NCBI GenBank assembly: GCA_037783545.1
Contig: JBBELK010000163.1
Coordinates: 62,001 to 126,000 of the forward strand
Reading direction: 5' to 3'
DNA from: Henricia sp. BOLD:AAB3569
Taxonomy: Eukaryota > Echinodermata > Asteroidea > Spinulosida > Echinasteridae
Length of the DNA stretch: 64,000 nucleotides
The translations under genes and the position numbers were made by a program. How positions within the stretch are numbered: the stretch's first letter is position 1; every line of letters starts with the position of its first letter. The notes under the pieces were generated by a model. That model did no database searches, was not told the origin of the DNA, and saw only the letters and a program-made list of their open reading frames with translations. Shown here piece after piece: positions 53,070 through 64,000 of the stretch.

Positions 53070-55243
53070 TTAGTTTCATGCTAAAAAGGTAACATCCGCA
53101 AAAGATTAATTACATGTAAGCCTATGGAGAAGGTTTACTTATTTAAACAATTGTTTTACTTCCCCAATCGCAGTCAGTCCGCAGCGCGCTCAAAGGGGTC
53201 TCTTTTTATGTGCACATTATGCACGCCGTGACTAATTCAGCCAGTTGCAGTCTTGAACAGCCGGTCGGAAACCAAGGATTTCTCATTCATTTTTAGGGAT
53301 CTGAACAATAAGACTAGGATTTTCGGAAAGATGAGAAACATATCTGTCGTCGAGTATCACCATTTTATTTATTTTTTTTATTTTGAGTTAAGAAATATTT
53401 AAGAAAAAACACGTCCAAAAAAACGACAAAAGACGCCTCAAAAATCGGCAAATATCTCCCCTTGTCAATACTCGCAACAGTCCATGTTTACCTTCTCTAC
53501 AAAGAATATGTAATATTCTACCCACAAACAATGAACATTTTAAGTCAGGATACAACGAAATCCAACGGCATTCCGAAAAAACAGAAACTCAAAATTACCG
53601 CCGTGGCACCGCATGGTTTTCCGTAGTCTGATTGGCTAACGATGACGTCATTGCCCGTTCCAGATTAGACTGGTTTATCCTCCACCCATTTCGCGTCGGT
53701 TGTGTACACACGGAGCTTTTTTGAATCGCCCCGAATGCGTTGGCCTTCCTTCATTTTCTTTTTATATTTCTCTTCATTGAACAGAATAATTAAGCCAAGT
53801 TAAATCAAAACCAATTAGCTGTAAAAAACTATCTCAAAGGATAGCCAAGCATGTATTCAATCTTCAAGTTTTGATCAGGCTTTCCTTAAAATCACTTTAG
53901 CAAGGATCTGAAGATTTTCCTTTTTTGTACACAAGATTTAAGAAATTTTCCAAATCTCCCGTTTCCTTGCTCTATGCTTATATCTGCCCAAATAAATTTT
54001 AAACAGCCAAACTCACTTTGACTAAACAGTCTATTTGGGAACAGGTCTTATTTTTAATTGTGACACAAAAAAACATGACATAAAATGATATATTTTTAAC
54101 TGTTTGTTTAGTTTATTCACCGTCACACATACTACACAACAACTGATAAATAAATAAAATTAAAAAAATGTAACCCATAATACATGCAAAACCATCTGCC
54201 AAATAAATACATGTAGTCACGAAAGGTAAATAATTATTAAGAAAGGTTATTAAACTCCTTAACTGCCACACATGTATTAAAACACAGTCTGATTAGAGTT
54301 GGCAAAGTAAACTGTAAAGAATATAAATATGAATATACAAAATATATGGTTCATAGAATGTTGTAAAATATCTTGAATGGACGTTCAGTCTTTGGTTTTA
54401 AAAAGCCTGTATTTCAAGCTGCACAGATCTCATAAGTAAAATATAGTTTGTATCTTTCATCAGCTGCTTTAAAATTATATAAGCTCTAGAAGTACACAAT
54501 GCAGTTTGTATGAAATATTGTTTTAAAAATGGCGCACTACAAAAGTAGGATATGTACTAAATGTACTAAAATTTAATTACCGGCACATGTATATTTCGAT
54601 GCTTTTTAGTAGAATACTTGACTCTATATCAGATGACATATAAATACTAAAACAAGTTTAAAGTACCATAATACCTGCACTTTCGAGGACGGAAAAACAC
54701 ATTTTAGTTGCATATTGTAGTGTTGGTACAACGGTGGAGTTAGTACAACGGTTGAGTTGACTGTGTTCAGGTGTTCTTCTCATTTACGCATATGCCTGTA
54801 TGCGTGTACACACGGGTTGTCGCCGCCGCTGCAGCAACATTGCGCTGCCAAAAGGGTGACATCTCGCGGTTAAAAATTACCGCAAAAATCATAAGGCACG
54901 TTAAACGAAAGCACATGTCTTCATATATCGGAACAACACTATTGTTTTCCAAATTTTTTTCTAGTCCAGTCAGGATACACAAACAAATTGACCCCCTCAA
55001 AATCTACGCGACGACCCATCACTTCAGATTTACACAATTACCAACCAAAAAATGACCGAAATTACGACAAAATATACATCATTCGAAAGATGAAGAACCA
55101 TTCTACAAACTTATCGCGTCATCTTGGCCACCAACTACTCAATAAAAATGCAAGCGAGCAACGAAATAAGGCTAACGAAATCTCGCGAACATCCCGTTCT
55201 TTCTCGCAGTGCGTTCCGGCCAATGAGCTGTGCAGATAAAATT
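53070..55243. repeat. Duplicated segment copy 2 (lacks element C, the Gypsy and the LINE)
   Basis: This is collinear with 38590-53027 once the three large insertions are removed. It therefore gives their approximate empty sites (near 53530, 54320 and 55095). Short ORFs (for example 54771-55055) are mirrored in copy 1 and show no known domain. Confidence 0.75.
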
Positions 55244-55513
55244 TAGCCTTGTCCAAGGCTATGTATGAAATTGTGTGAATCCGTGAAGAATTTGCCTGTA
55301 TGCTATGCAGCGAAAGTCTGAATCTTGACTTCTCGGGCGAGGCTGTATACAGCCTCGCCCGAGAAGTCAGGATTCAGACCAAGATATTTTGGTAACCAGA
55401 CTATTTTGCAGTTGGCTACAATTCACCGCGCGATGGCGCACTTTCGCTGCATAGCATACAGGCAAATTCTTCACGGATTCACACAATTTCATACATAGCC
55501 TTGGACAAGGCTA
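55244..55513. mobile_element. MITE with TAGCCTTGTCCAAGGCTA ends, 8-bp target duplication
   Basis: The arms of about 70 bp pair from TAGCCTTGTCCAAGGCTATG inwards. ATAAAATT flanks both sides (55236-55243, 55514-55521), and copy 1 (53019-53027) has the single uninterrupted site. The centre contains a perfect 44-nt palindrome at 55326-55369. An 8-bp duplication suggests hAT-type mobilisation. It is non-coding. Confidence 0.85.
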
Positions 55514-55795
55514 ATAAAATTCGGCATTTGACTTCATTATTATGTGCGCTGCGGACTGACTGATCGGTTTGAGCATGGGTTCCACGCAGTAGCGGCCGCA
55601 TATGGCATTCCTTCCTCACATTTTATATCTCAATAAAAATATAATAAAATTAAATAATATAAATATATTTTTGACTTTCATTGCGAATTTTTAATAGTGT
55701 AAGCATAAGATGCAATAGGTACACAGCCAAACTTTACCTTTGTAAACTTATCTGCAAGTTTTGATTTTCACAGGCACATCTGAACAAAAAGTACG

Positions 55796-58165
55796 ATGCC
55801 CGAATCTACAGCCAAATGTGAGATCAGCCAGGAACATCTGGAATGCCCAATCTGCTTGCGCCGTTTCAAAGATCCAAAGATACTAGACTGCTTACATAAC
55901 TTTTGTCGGAATTGCTTAGAAGACTTGGTCAGCAGCCATCAATCTGATGCCCATAAGATCATCTGCCCAGTCTGTAGGAAGGCAACGGAGATTCCAGACT
56001 CGCGCCTTGACAATCTCAAGAGCTGTTTCTTCCTGGGCTCGCTTGTCGATGACGTCAACAAACGGGAGAAGTTACTTGGGGAAACATCGGGTTCTAAACT
56101 GATGTGTGAAGAGTGTGAAGACGGTTTGGAGGCCGTCTCCCGATGCCTGGACTGCAATGCGAACATCTGCCAACAATGTGAGACAGCTCATAAGCGCTCG
56201 AAACACACCAAGAAGCACCGATTTGTGTCAGATCTCAGTCCGCGCCAGGACGTCACAGCTAAGGATACCATTCACCAAAATGCACACAGCACCCTGACCA
56301 AAATCTCTGCTTTTACTGCGAGAGTTGCAAGATACTGATATGTGCAATGTGTGGAGTGATTGACCACCATACAGCGGAACACACATTAAACAACATTGCA
56401 GATGCTGTTGGATCTCATCGTATAGATGTTGATCACGTCTTGAGTATGTTTCATAAGAGCGAGGAGGAATTCCAAGCCTTGCAAGAATCCATATCTCACT
56501 CACGGGAGAGATTGAAGCCAAAGGTGACCAAGGCATGCGATGATGTTTCTGCTAAAGAGAAAGAGGAAATTACCAAAATTCAAACCAAGGCTCAGCTTCT
56601 CAGAGACGAGATCACCCAAATCGGTAAGGACAGAGATAAAGAGTATGAAACGGTGTTCAACAGTAATCGTGACAAGATGGAGAGAGCCAAGACCACTGTG
56701 GCCGCTGTGAGTGACCTGATGGAACGTGCCGACGACTTTGAGATACTGGATTTTAGGCCAAAGGTGATGCACAACCTGGACTTTCAAGAAGAACTCCTGT
56801 TTGAACACGGCGACCACAAAAAGTCATTCATCGGGGTCAAGTGTCAAGATGTAGTCTCCGATACAAATCTGGGGGAAATACTTCATGAGGAAAAGTGGCT
56901 GTTGAAAAATGAGTTTGCTGAGAGAAAGGAAACTAAAGAAGGCAAATTCTATCCACATGACGTTGGCGTCTTTGGCGCAATGAATATAGACACGTCAATG
57001 GTCTCTGTATTTACGCCTGATGGACACTTCATGACTTCCTTTAACCCAGAAGAAGGCTTGCAGGTTGCAGATAACATATCACTGACAGAAGTGGATTTGA
57101 TGTTGTTCACATATGACAATTTGGTTAAAATGTTTATTAACACTGACCACCAGTCCATTGGTTTGAATTATTCCTACGGAAGCACAGATTGGTCAACATC
57201 ACATTTACATAGATTTTGAGATATTGAGTGCGGCCTACAACCTGGTGAAGTCCATTTGTCCAAAATATAACGAGAGGTCTAATAACTGTAATTACTGTAA
57301 TTAGCAACGTGGGAAAATGTGGTCTATGGGGAAAAACAGCGCGCGTATGCAATTTTCGTTTTTGAAAAGACAAAACAACATACGTGTGCGATATTCGTTT
57401 TCACGAAAAGACAAAAATGTACTGCGCCCTATAGGAAAAATAGCCCATTAATGGAAAATTGCGTCGACACGAAGAGATCAATGTCTCTAGAAATTAATGA
57501 ATCCGGTTTTAATGATTACATTAATATTTATTGGTACAGATTTTAAATTCAAGATCCCAACTTCTCATACAAATCACATATTACTATAATAGACCCTGCA
57601 GAAATGCGCCAAATTATTTTTTTTCAAAAAGTGATTTTCAAACTCGATTTTCTCAAAAACATTTTCTGGCGCTCAGCGGGCAATTGTGTCTCTTCGTGAT
57701 GACGGTACTATAGCATATACCTATATTACATTGCCTTCCAACACGACGACCGCTTGGTCTTGTATAATTGGTTTGAGGGCACTAGGCTGGTTTGGTCTGG
57801 GGGGGGGGGGAGGGGAGGGGGAGGGTTAGGGGGAGGGGGCGGTGCGATTTTCATGAAAGCAGAACTCCAACTGACAAACCGAAGTCGTATAGTTGGGGGC
57901 GGGGGCAGCTTACTCTCCCTTGGCGGCTTACTCTGCCTGGATTTTTCAGGTCATGAGCATCAGCCCTGGATCAAACGGTGAGCTCGCGAGACCTAACGGC
58001 GTGTTCTGCGACGAGGCGTTGATATTTACGTCAACGTTGGCGACGAAGCTGGATAGAGTGAACTGCATCATTACACTGCACAAGGAATACAATACGATGT
58101 ATAGCTCGGGGATTATATCGGCTTATATGTGTGCTTGTTTTTTTCATGTATTGGCCGAATAAATA
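55796..58165 (+). pseudogene. TRIM-B: frameshifted and broken paralogue of TRIM-A
   Basis: The start MPESTAKCEISQ follows an acceptor (GATTTTCACAG) as in TRIM-A. RING (CPICLRRFKD, CLHNFC, CPVC) and B-box1 are intact to about residue 160. A net loss of one base near 56262-56275, compared with TRIM-A, throws the first ORF (ends 56338) out of frame just before B-box2. The correct frame resumes and is open to 57219 through B-box2, coiled coil and the start of the propeller. About 500 bp of unrelated sequence follows. Then NHL-like fragments reappear at about 57722-58100, interrupted by G-rich low-complexity DNA (57798-57842). Unless the frameshift is a sequencing error this is a pseudogene, and the break in the propeller supports that. 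Confidence 0.85.
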
Positions 58166-58910
58166 ACAAAAATAAAAAGGAGTTCCGCAAATAACCAACA
58201 AACACCCCCTCACGTTGCCTGCCAATGTGAAATGGTGAAAAATACTTTGATTTCAGTCCTAGAAATATTATAAGTGCAACAATTGAATTAACGAACAGCT
58301 GTTGTATAGCCACGTGGGGTTGAGGTGGAGGTGGAGGCAATGAGGAGGTGGAGGGGGGAGGAGCATGACCAAAAAGTCCCGATATTCTTCCCCCTATAAC
58401 CCTCGTGCAAAGCAGTCTTTCTATCTGGTCTTGGGTTTGGGGCTTCTCCCCATCTCTGTTCGGTGAAAACCAAACCGTGGAACTAGAATGTCTAGTTTAA
58501 ATAACGAAAGTGCAAACTTGCGAAATTAATCAGATTTAGGCCTAACCTCTGCCTATGTTTGATTTTAAAGAGAAAGTGCACATCATTATTGCATACTTAT
58601 CACAACCCACGATCACTCCCATCAGTGTGATTCTGATTAATGGAAAGTACATTTATTAACTATTACTGTACAATGTATCATCATCACAACACAAAAAGTA
58701 CGTCCCCCTAAATAACTCAGAGCTTTTTAAATATCACGACTAGTAAAGAATATTTCTATGGTTGTTAGGTAACTGTTGTGTGAAAATTAGAGGCATCCAT
58801 TACTTCATAGCTGACTGAGCACAAATTAAAGACAAAATGACCCAATTTCAAATTTCACAAGAGTGATTTCATTACTTCGGTTGATTGAGAAACAGTTAAC
58901 TTAATGTTCA
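58166..58910. other. TRIM-B 3' flank
   Basis: 58180-58660 is homologous to the TRIM-A 3' flank (31156-31830), including TTCGGTGAAAACCAA and GTGTGATTCTGAT blocks. There is an A/G-rich stretch at 58318-58362. No gene is present. Confidence 0.6.
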
Positions 58911-59536
58911 GTAACGTTCAGTAATGTGTGTATCCACCACGCTTGTCAATGACCTCCAGACATCATCTTCTCATGGTGTTGATGAGTCTGGTCATCCGCT
59001 TCTGAGGATAGCTATCCATTCTTCCTGCAATAATCGTGACAAATCATCCAGATTGCTGTCTGCATTGATACGGGCATACACAGAACGCTTAAGCTGGTCC
59101 CAAAGATGGTCGATGGGATTTAGGTCAGGTGGAATTGCAGGTCATACCCAGCATTCTCTGGAGCCAGATCGGCAACGGTAATTTGAATGCCCACCGACAT
59201 GTCAACGAAATTCTGCGTCCACATGTTGCACCATATGCTGCTGCCCGTGGTAATGAATTCGTCTTTAGAGACGGTAACGCCCATGCACACGGAGGAAGAA
59301 ACGATTATGCACCTATCAATTGTGCCCCCCCCCCCCCATCCCCCCCCCGGTCCCCCACCCCCACCCCCCCCCCCCCCGTTTTTCATGCCCCAGGGTGGGG
59401 GCATTGATAAGTGCATTGCAGGAAGAATGGATGGCTATCCTCAGCAGCGGGTGACCAGCGGGTGATCAACACCATGAGAAGATGATGTCTGGAGGTCACT
59501 GACAAGCGTGGTGTATACACACATTACTGAACATTA
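58911..59536. pseudogene. Palindromic relic of a Tc1-like transposase
   Basis: The outer 125 bp (58911-59040 and 59405-59536) are inverted copies of a Tc1 3' end: LLQEEWIAIL on the minus strand and QEEWMAIL on the plus strand. The left side continues on the minus strand as LWDQLKRSVYARINAD. The middle (59160-59320) reads on the plus strand as the region between the second catalytic Asp and its upstream (LRPHVAPYAAARGNEFVF), with DDN changed to DGN. A C-rich tract fills 59323-59378. It is a decayed head-to-head arrangement without a usable frame. Confidence 0.75.
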
Positions 59537-59790
59537 AAGGGAAACACCGACTTTTTTGGGCTATTTTGGGATCGAAATAGACCTATACATGATTCTGAAA
59601 GTCTTTCTTAAATAGACTGTAGAGAACCTGAAAGGAAACACCAAATTTTGCCGTTTTTGAGCATTTTTCTAAAAATCGAGGTCACGTGATTAATCGGAAC
59701 CAGATTCTGGAGTCGATAAATTGCGTGTCCTTGGAGTTAGTTTTATTTCCAGCCGTATGGCCGTGCGATACACTGTTTATTCCTGAAGTT
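59534..59790. mobile_element. Truncated copy of the TTAA-flanked element
   Basis: TTAAAGGGAAACACCGAC followed by TTTTTTGGGCTATTTTGGGA matches the reverse complement of 27265-27492. It is cut off before the LTR at 59808. Confidence 0.6.
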
Positions 59791-59807
59791 TATTACTGCA
59801 GTAGGCT

Positions 59808-60114
59808 TGTTACGGTCAGACCACTGTAAAGGTTTTAGTAAAAGAATAATTATTTAAATCTAATTGTATTTATTTATTGACTCCTTTAAATGTAAAATGT
59901 ACTGGTTTTTATATCTGAATACAAATATAATTTTCCATAAATTTAGATGTAAATTAAACTATTCTTAAAATTTAAATATGAAAGTACATGTGTAGCTATT
60001 ATATAATATTAGGAAATTGGGCAGAGCCCCTGTTTAGGTGTAATAAAGTAATTCGAAATCAGAAACGAAGCAGGGCGGACGTATTTTCCTTCCCAGCTCC
60101 CGACGACCGTAATA
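59808..60114 (+). repeat. 5' LTR of the second Gypsy element
   Basis: TG start, terminal inverted repeat TGTTACGGTC/GACCGTAATA, length 307 bp, and an immediately adjacent primer-binding site. A possible polyadenylation signal (AATAAA, at about 60041-60046) lies within. No second copy is in the window to confirm the ends. Confidence 0.65.
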
Positions 60115-61086
60115 TTGGCGTAGTCGGCAGGGTAATTCCTATATTATCTCTACTTTAGATGGTTCATTTGAAATCTAGACTTCTTGCCGTGCTTCTCTGT
60201 GAGTATTGTGGAAAGGTGCCAGTCTACGTCATTTTCGAGCGATGTTTTGGCCGTCGAAATAAACTGACATGACTGATGGGATCGGATTATGTTCGTTTTA
60301 TGCAGAAACTGTGCCTGATATAATAAAGATCATCATGCATATTTGCTGAACATTGACTGTAAGTTTTGTATTAGATTTGATTTGCCAGCACGGAACGTTA
60401 AATTTGTGGCAAAATGAAACAATTTTGAGTTAGTTCTGAGCTGCGTGTATATTCACACTAAGGCATACAAAAAAATGTTATGTTGGCGTAACCCGACCGA
60501 CCCTAAAAATACGGCCGACCCTGGATATTTTTATTTTTTTCAAGGGAAGAAATTTAATGATTAAAATCTATATAAATGAGTTATAAATACGTTTGAAACC
60601 ATTTCTGACCGTTTCTCATTGTTGTATTGACTTGTCTGACGCTGGCGCGCGTGGAACTTTGGAGTGCACATTGTTGCACCAACGATCGAACATGCAGCAG
60701 AAGATTGCGCAGGCTCTACAACAATGTACATGTACAGGTGTGATATCGATACGGAGATAGATGCACCAAGTATACATTGTACATGTATAGTCGCGTCCCC
60801 GACTCCCACTCAGAGAGCAGCCTCACGCTCGCTGAACCGAAGGAGCTCTACATGAAAAATATGGTAGCCTCGTCCTAGACTGTTGCACGGCGCGGACAGC
60901 TACATACAATATTTAAAATATTTGGCTATTTATTTTGTGTTTAAAAAATAGTTTGTTACAATATACATTATTTTAATTATTTTTTTTGAGCATTTTACAC
61001 ATTAAAAAATGATATATATTCCAAAAATTGTAAACTATTTTGTGACCCCGGCGACCTGGCCCCGTATTTTACACAGTCGCATCAAC

Positions 61087-61401
61087 ATGGCGCCCGGTTC
61101 CGAAGCGTACAGTGTTTCCATCAAGGGAAAATGTGGATCTGCGGTCATTTTTGATCGCTTAAAACGGATAAATTTGAGTCAACAGCTGAGGTTAATCGCC
61201 CAGAGCTGCGCCGACGATGTCAAGGTGGGGTACACGGTGCTGAAAATACAATCGTCAAAGGAAGAAGCGGGTCCATACAAAGATGTGGAATCAGATGAAA
61301 CGGCCAGCATTTTGTCTGATTTTGGTTTCCACTTTTTCATGTCATTTTCGTTGCTGGGAGGAAAAAAAAAACAAACATTTTTTTTGTTATGCCTAATGTA
61401 A
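61087..61401 (+). CDS. Leader ORF of the second Gypsy element, possibly ubiquitin-like
   Basis: The ORF from MAPGSEAYSVSIKGKCG is 105 codons. It ends in ..ILSDFGF.. then FSLLGGKKK. The order of a beta-rich start, a helix-like centre (RLKRINLSQQLRLIAQ), an S-D-F/Y-G-F turn and a final LxGG before a lysine run is reminiscent of ubiquitin-like folds with a processing site. I cannot confirm this by alignment. An A10 run at the GG/KKK point may hide an indel. It lies between the primer-binding site and gag, so it could be an extra ORF of the element or a captured host exon. Alternatively it is chance. Confidence 0.3.
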   Translation: MAPGSEAYSVSIKGKCGSAVIFDRLKRINLSQQLRLIAQSCADDVKVGYTVLKIQSSKEEAGPYKDVESDETASILSDFGFHFFMSFSLLGGKKKQTFFLLCLM

Positions 61402-61849
61402 AGCCAGCGCCAGAAACTTGAATGCGCACGCTGCTATGGCTATGCATAGGGCCTTACATGTACTGTATGGAAAGAAATAATTTAGAGATTGATCATGGTT
61501 CTTGTCCTTATTTGCGTTATTTGTTGGAAGGGTTGGGGAATTTATGGGCATTTCCTTGCAGAATCGTGAGTTTTTCCCACTTGAGGATTTGGGTTTTTCC
61601 TTTTTGGGAAGAGGAATTTTTGATCAACTTCTCGGCTCTTTACCAAAAAAACAAAAGTGGCATAAATACCTTGTAGGTCCTACTGCAGTATAGCCTACTG
61701 TGATATGTTGCACACATGTTTGATGTGGGAGTATTCAGAATTGACAGCAGTTTGATTTGAGTGTTAAGTTCATGGTTACTTATTTTTATTTAAATTTGTT
61801 TATAATTATTTAGCTGTATGTATGGTCTAAGTTTGAACACATTGGTATA

Positions 61850-63127
61850 ATGATGGCTTCAGCAGACGTCAAACCATTTCATAAAATGACAGTTCCTGAA
61901 CTTAAGGATGAATTGATTATTAGAGGTATCGATGCAGGGGGAAAAACCAAAGATGAAATGATCATAGATTTGTACGGACTTGAATTGGGACTTAAAACTG
62001 GCCCTGAGGAAGGTGATGAGCAAAATGAAATCCCAAAGCAATTTAATCCATTTGCTGGATTTGAGCAAACCAATTTGTATCTTGAGTTTATGAGAGAACA
62101 AAAATCAATCGATAGAGAAGAGAATGAAAAGCAAAGGTTTCTTGAGGAAAAACTTTGAACTTGGAGCAGGAAAGATTGGATTTTGATCGGTTGAGGTTGC
62201 AGGTTGAGCAAAGGGGTCAAGAGGAGATGATTTATCAAAAACAAAAACAGCATGAGGAGACTTTAGCCAGTAAACAGGAAAATGAAAAGAAAAAACTTAT
62301 GCAATCGTTGTTAACAAAAATGCAGCCTCTTAAGGATGGTGAAAGAGTAGAAGTCTATCTCGAACAGTTTGAAAGGTGGGCCAAGACTCAACGTATTCCT
62401 GAAGGTGATTGGCCTGTTTACATTCATACTTTGCTTACTGGCAAAGCTAAGGAAGCTTCAATGAGACTTAGAGTGGAGGACACTAAGGATTATGATAAGA
62501 TCAAGACTGCAGTTCTTGATAGATATAATCGTACTCCGGAAGAATATCGCAGACAGTTTCGAGCGTCGCGCAAGGCCGATAGTGAGTCCTATATGGAATG
62601 GTTTTTGCGAATGGAACTTGAAAGTAAGCGTTGGTTTGGGTCTCGTAATATTGATACCATACAGCAGCTTGAAGAACTTGTCATTGAGGAACAGTTCTTG
62701 CGTAATGCGAATACTCAGCTTGCTGTCTGGTTAAAAGAGAGAGAGTTTGGAAGTCTGAAGGAAATGGTTCAGGCTGCGGATAGATATGCTCGCGCACATA
62801 ACTGTCAGCGTACGGAAATTCGATCTAACCGTCCTTTACAAAAATCGCCTGTTGCTACTACCACTAGTACGACTATTCAGCCAACGTCAACTGGTTCTTT
62901 GACTACGCAGACCCAAAAACGAAGATGTTTTAAGTGTGGTAGTGAGCAGCATCTTGCCAGGTCGTGTCCTAAAAAGGGGATTAATTTTGTCAATGTTGAA
63001 GCCGTATATTATCCTCTCAAATACATGTACCAAGGCAGTGTTAATGGTAAGTCTGCATTGTTGTATAGAGATACTGGTGCTACAGTTACTGTGGTTAATC
63101 CAAGTCATGTGTCAGATGAATCATTAT
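61850..63127 (+). pseudogene. Gag and protease start of the second Gypsy element, frameshifted
   Basis: The first frame (61850-62158) begins MMASADVKPFHKM with a SAP-like motif (MTVPELKDELIIRGID, K-x-E-LI spacing) and an acidic stretch. A one-base shift at about 62145-62156 moves to the second frame. That frame carries a charged coiled coil, a SCAN/gag-like helical domain (YLEQFERWAKTQ through AADRYARAH), a CCHC knuckle (CFKCGSEQHLARSC) and the start of an aspartic protease (YRDTGATVTVV). It ends at TAG 63127-63129. No canonical slippery heptamer is seen at the shift, so mutation is more likely than programmed frameshifting. Confidence 0.7.
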
Positions 63128-63164
63128 AGGCCAGTAAATCTGGCATTTTCTAAGGAACTAATTG

Positions 63165-63990
63165 CAACATAATTTTTTTTACCACAATGCATTTCCTTGA
63201 GGTCCCCCAAACACCATACTAAAAGTCCCAAAATATCCAAGCATGGGAAAGGTGCCTAATTTGCATAAATCCAAAATGGCCGCCAAAACTTCAAAAAAAT
63301 CTAGATTTTGATATATCTTCACTTCTAAATAGCTTATTACAATGATTTAACTTTCTAGGAATGGGTTTTTGGACACAACAAGTCTAATAGGATAGGTAAG
63401 ACATTGTTTACATATATGGATCATTAGCATATTTTCAAAATGGCCGCCAAAAATGTAAATTATGTCTATTTTACACACGTAAGACGTCATTTCGTATTAT
63501 AAAATAGCTTGGAACAAATTGCACCATTGTTTTTTGCACCACAATATATTTATTAGAGGTCCCTTGAATACTATACTAAAAGTAACAAAATATCCAAGTA
63601 TGGGAAAGATGCCTAGTATGCATAAATCAAAGATGGCCGCCTGCCAAAATTCAGAAAATGTAGTTTTTGACGTATCTTCACTTCTAAATGGAGGACCCTA
63701 ATGGAAATAAGCTTTTCTGGATTATCATTGGATGTGAGCTAAACAAATATTTCTTATTATATAGTAACCAGAAACACTATAATACCACTCACCAGACCAG
63801 AGTGAACAATTAAGATTCCTTAGAAGAACTGAAATATTTCAAGTGAGTACCATTATCATTATTTATGATTTGTGGGTTTGTTTTGAGAACTTTTGCTACT
63901 AATATGACTTAATGAACAATCCTGATAAATTTGTTTCGAGTGGAAATATTTCCTTCTTTTGTTTCTGTCAGTTTTCAGTCACTAGTCGTC
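63165..63990. repeat. 357-bp-period tandem repeat with AAAATGGCCGCC motifs
   Basis: ACCACAAT...GAGGTCCC...AAAATATCCAAG...GGGAAAG at 63181-63300 recurs at about 63538-63650 in the same orientation. AAAATGGCCGCC or near variants occur four times. Two units, the second incomplete. No gene is present to the window end. Confidence 0.6.
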
Positions 63991-64000
63991 AGAAAAATCT

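Larger units (their letters stand above)
59808..63127 (+). mobile_element. Second Ty3/Gypsy element, 5' part only
   Basis: A 307-bp LTR (59808-60114) begins TGTTACGGTC and ends GACCGTAATA, so its terminal inverted repeat is visible with one change (CA to TA). A primer-binding site, TTGGCGTAGTCGGCAGGGT, follows directly (60115-60133). A long leader of 1.7 kb, gag and the start of protease follow. Sequence identity is lost after about 63127. No RT, integrase or 3' LTR is seen in the window, so it is 3' truncated. Confidence 0.75.

Noticed and set aside
62140-62160. Programmed -1 frameshift in the second Gypsy gag
   Set aside because: No heptamer of the X-XXY-YYZ form in the correct phase; a simple indel in a decaying copy is more likely.

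Overview
The window looks like genomic DNA from a marine deuterostome, most likely an echinoderm. It is AT-rich, genes are split by introns, and dispersed GGCCTA-type and ACATGTACATGTA motifs are common. There are TRIM genes with NHL-like C-termini and very dense transposon debris, including foldback elements resembling the sea-urchin TU elements. The species call is inference. No bacterial operon, CRISPR array or functional rRNA/tRNA gene was seen.

Region 1 (1-5.1 kb): a complete four-exon DPY30 gene lies on the minus strand (start 4339, stop 1392). It is not visible as a long ORF. Its introns carry small inverted-repeat (MITE-like) elements and a 16-bp minisatellite remnant.

Region 2 (5.1-11.2 kb): a large imperfect palindrome. 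Its left arm was hit by a TU-like foldback element (5297-6346, 9-bp target duplication) and by a MITE (7461-7882); the right arm lacks both.

Region 3 (11.2-25 kb): tandem octamer-containing repeats, a 3.3-kb TIR element, candidate plus-strand terminal exons ending in a CaaX-like motif, and a small three-exon minus-strand gene of unknown function (18954-23677). That gene's first intron holds a 2.7-kb TU-like element (20688-23414) with perfect 9-bp target duplications and nested palindromes.

Region 4 (25-59 kb): a segmentally duplicated TRIM locus. TRIM-A (29221-31041) is nearly intact but has an in-frame stop just before its last NHL-like strands. TRIM-B (from 55796) is frameshifted and broken. 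NHL and flank relics lie at 25.8-26.5 and 38.2-38.6 kb. A duplicated flank (38.6-53.0 kb versus 53.07-55.25 kb) differs mainly by later insertions: a 2.9-kb foldback element, a rearranged Ty3/Gypsy element and a LINE. The shorter copy therefore serves as the pre-insertion state. A Tc1 transposase gene sits just upstream of TRIM-A and a second LINE is at 35.2-37.3 kb.

Region 5 (58.9-64 kb): a palindromic Tc1 relic, then a Ty3/Gypsy element with a 5' LTR, primer-binding site, a leader ORF that may be ubiquitin-like, and a gag gene (SAP-like, SCAN/gag-like, CCHC) ending inside the protease. The window ends in a 357-bp-period repeat.

Few host genes are seen (DPY30, the small unknown gene, possibly the CaaX exons, TRIM-A). 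Most of the DNA is transposon-derived, and the duplications allow several insertions to be ordered.
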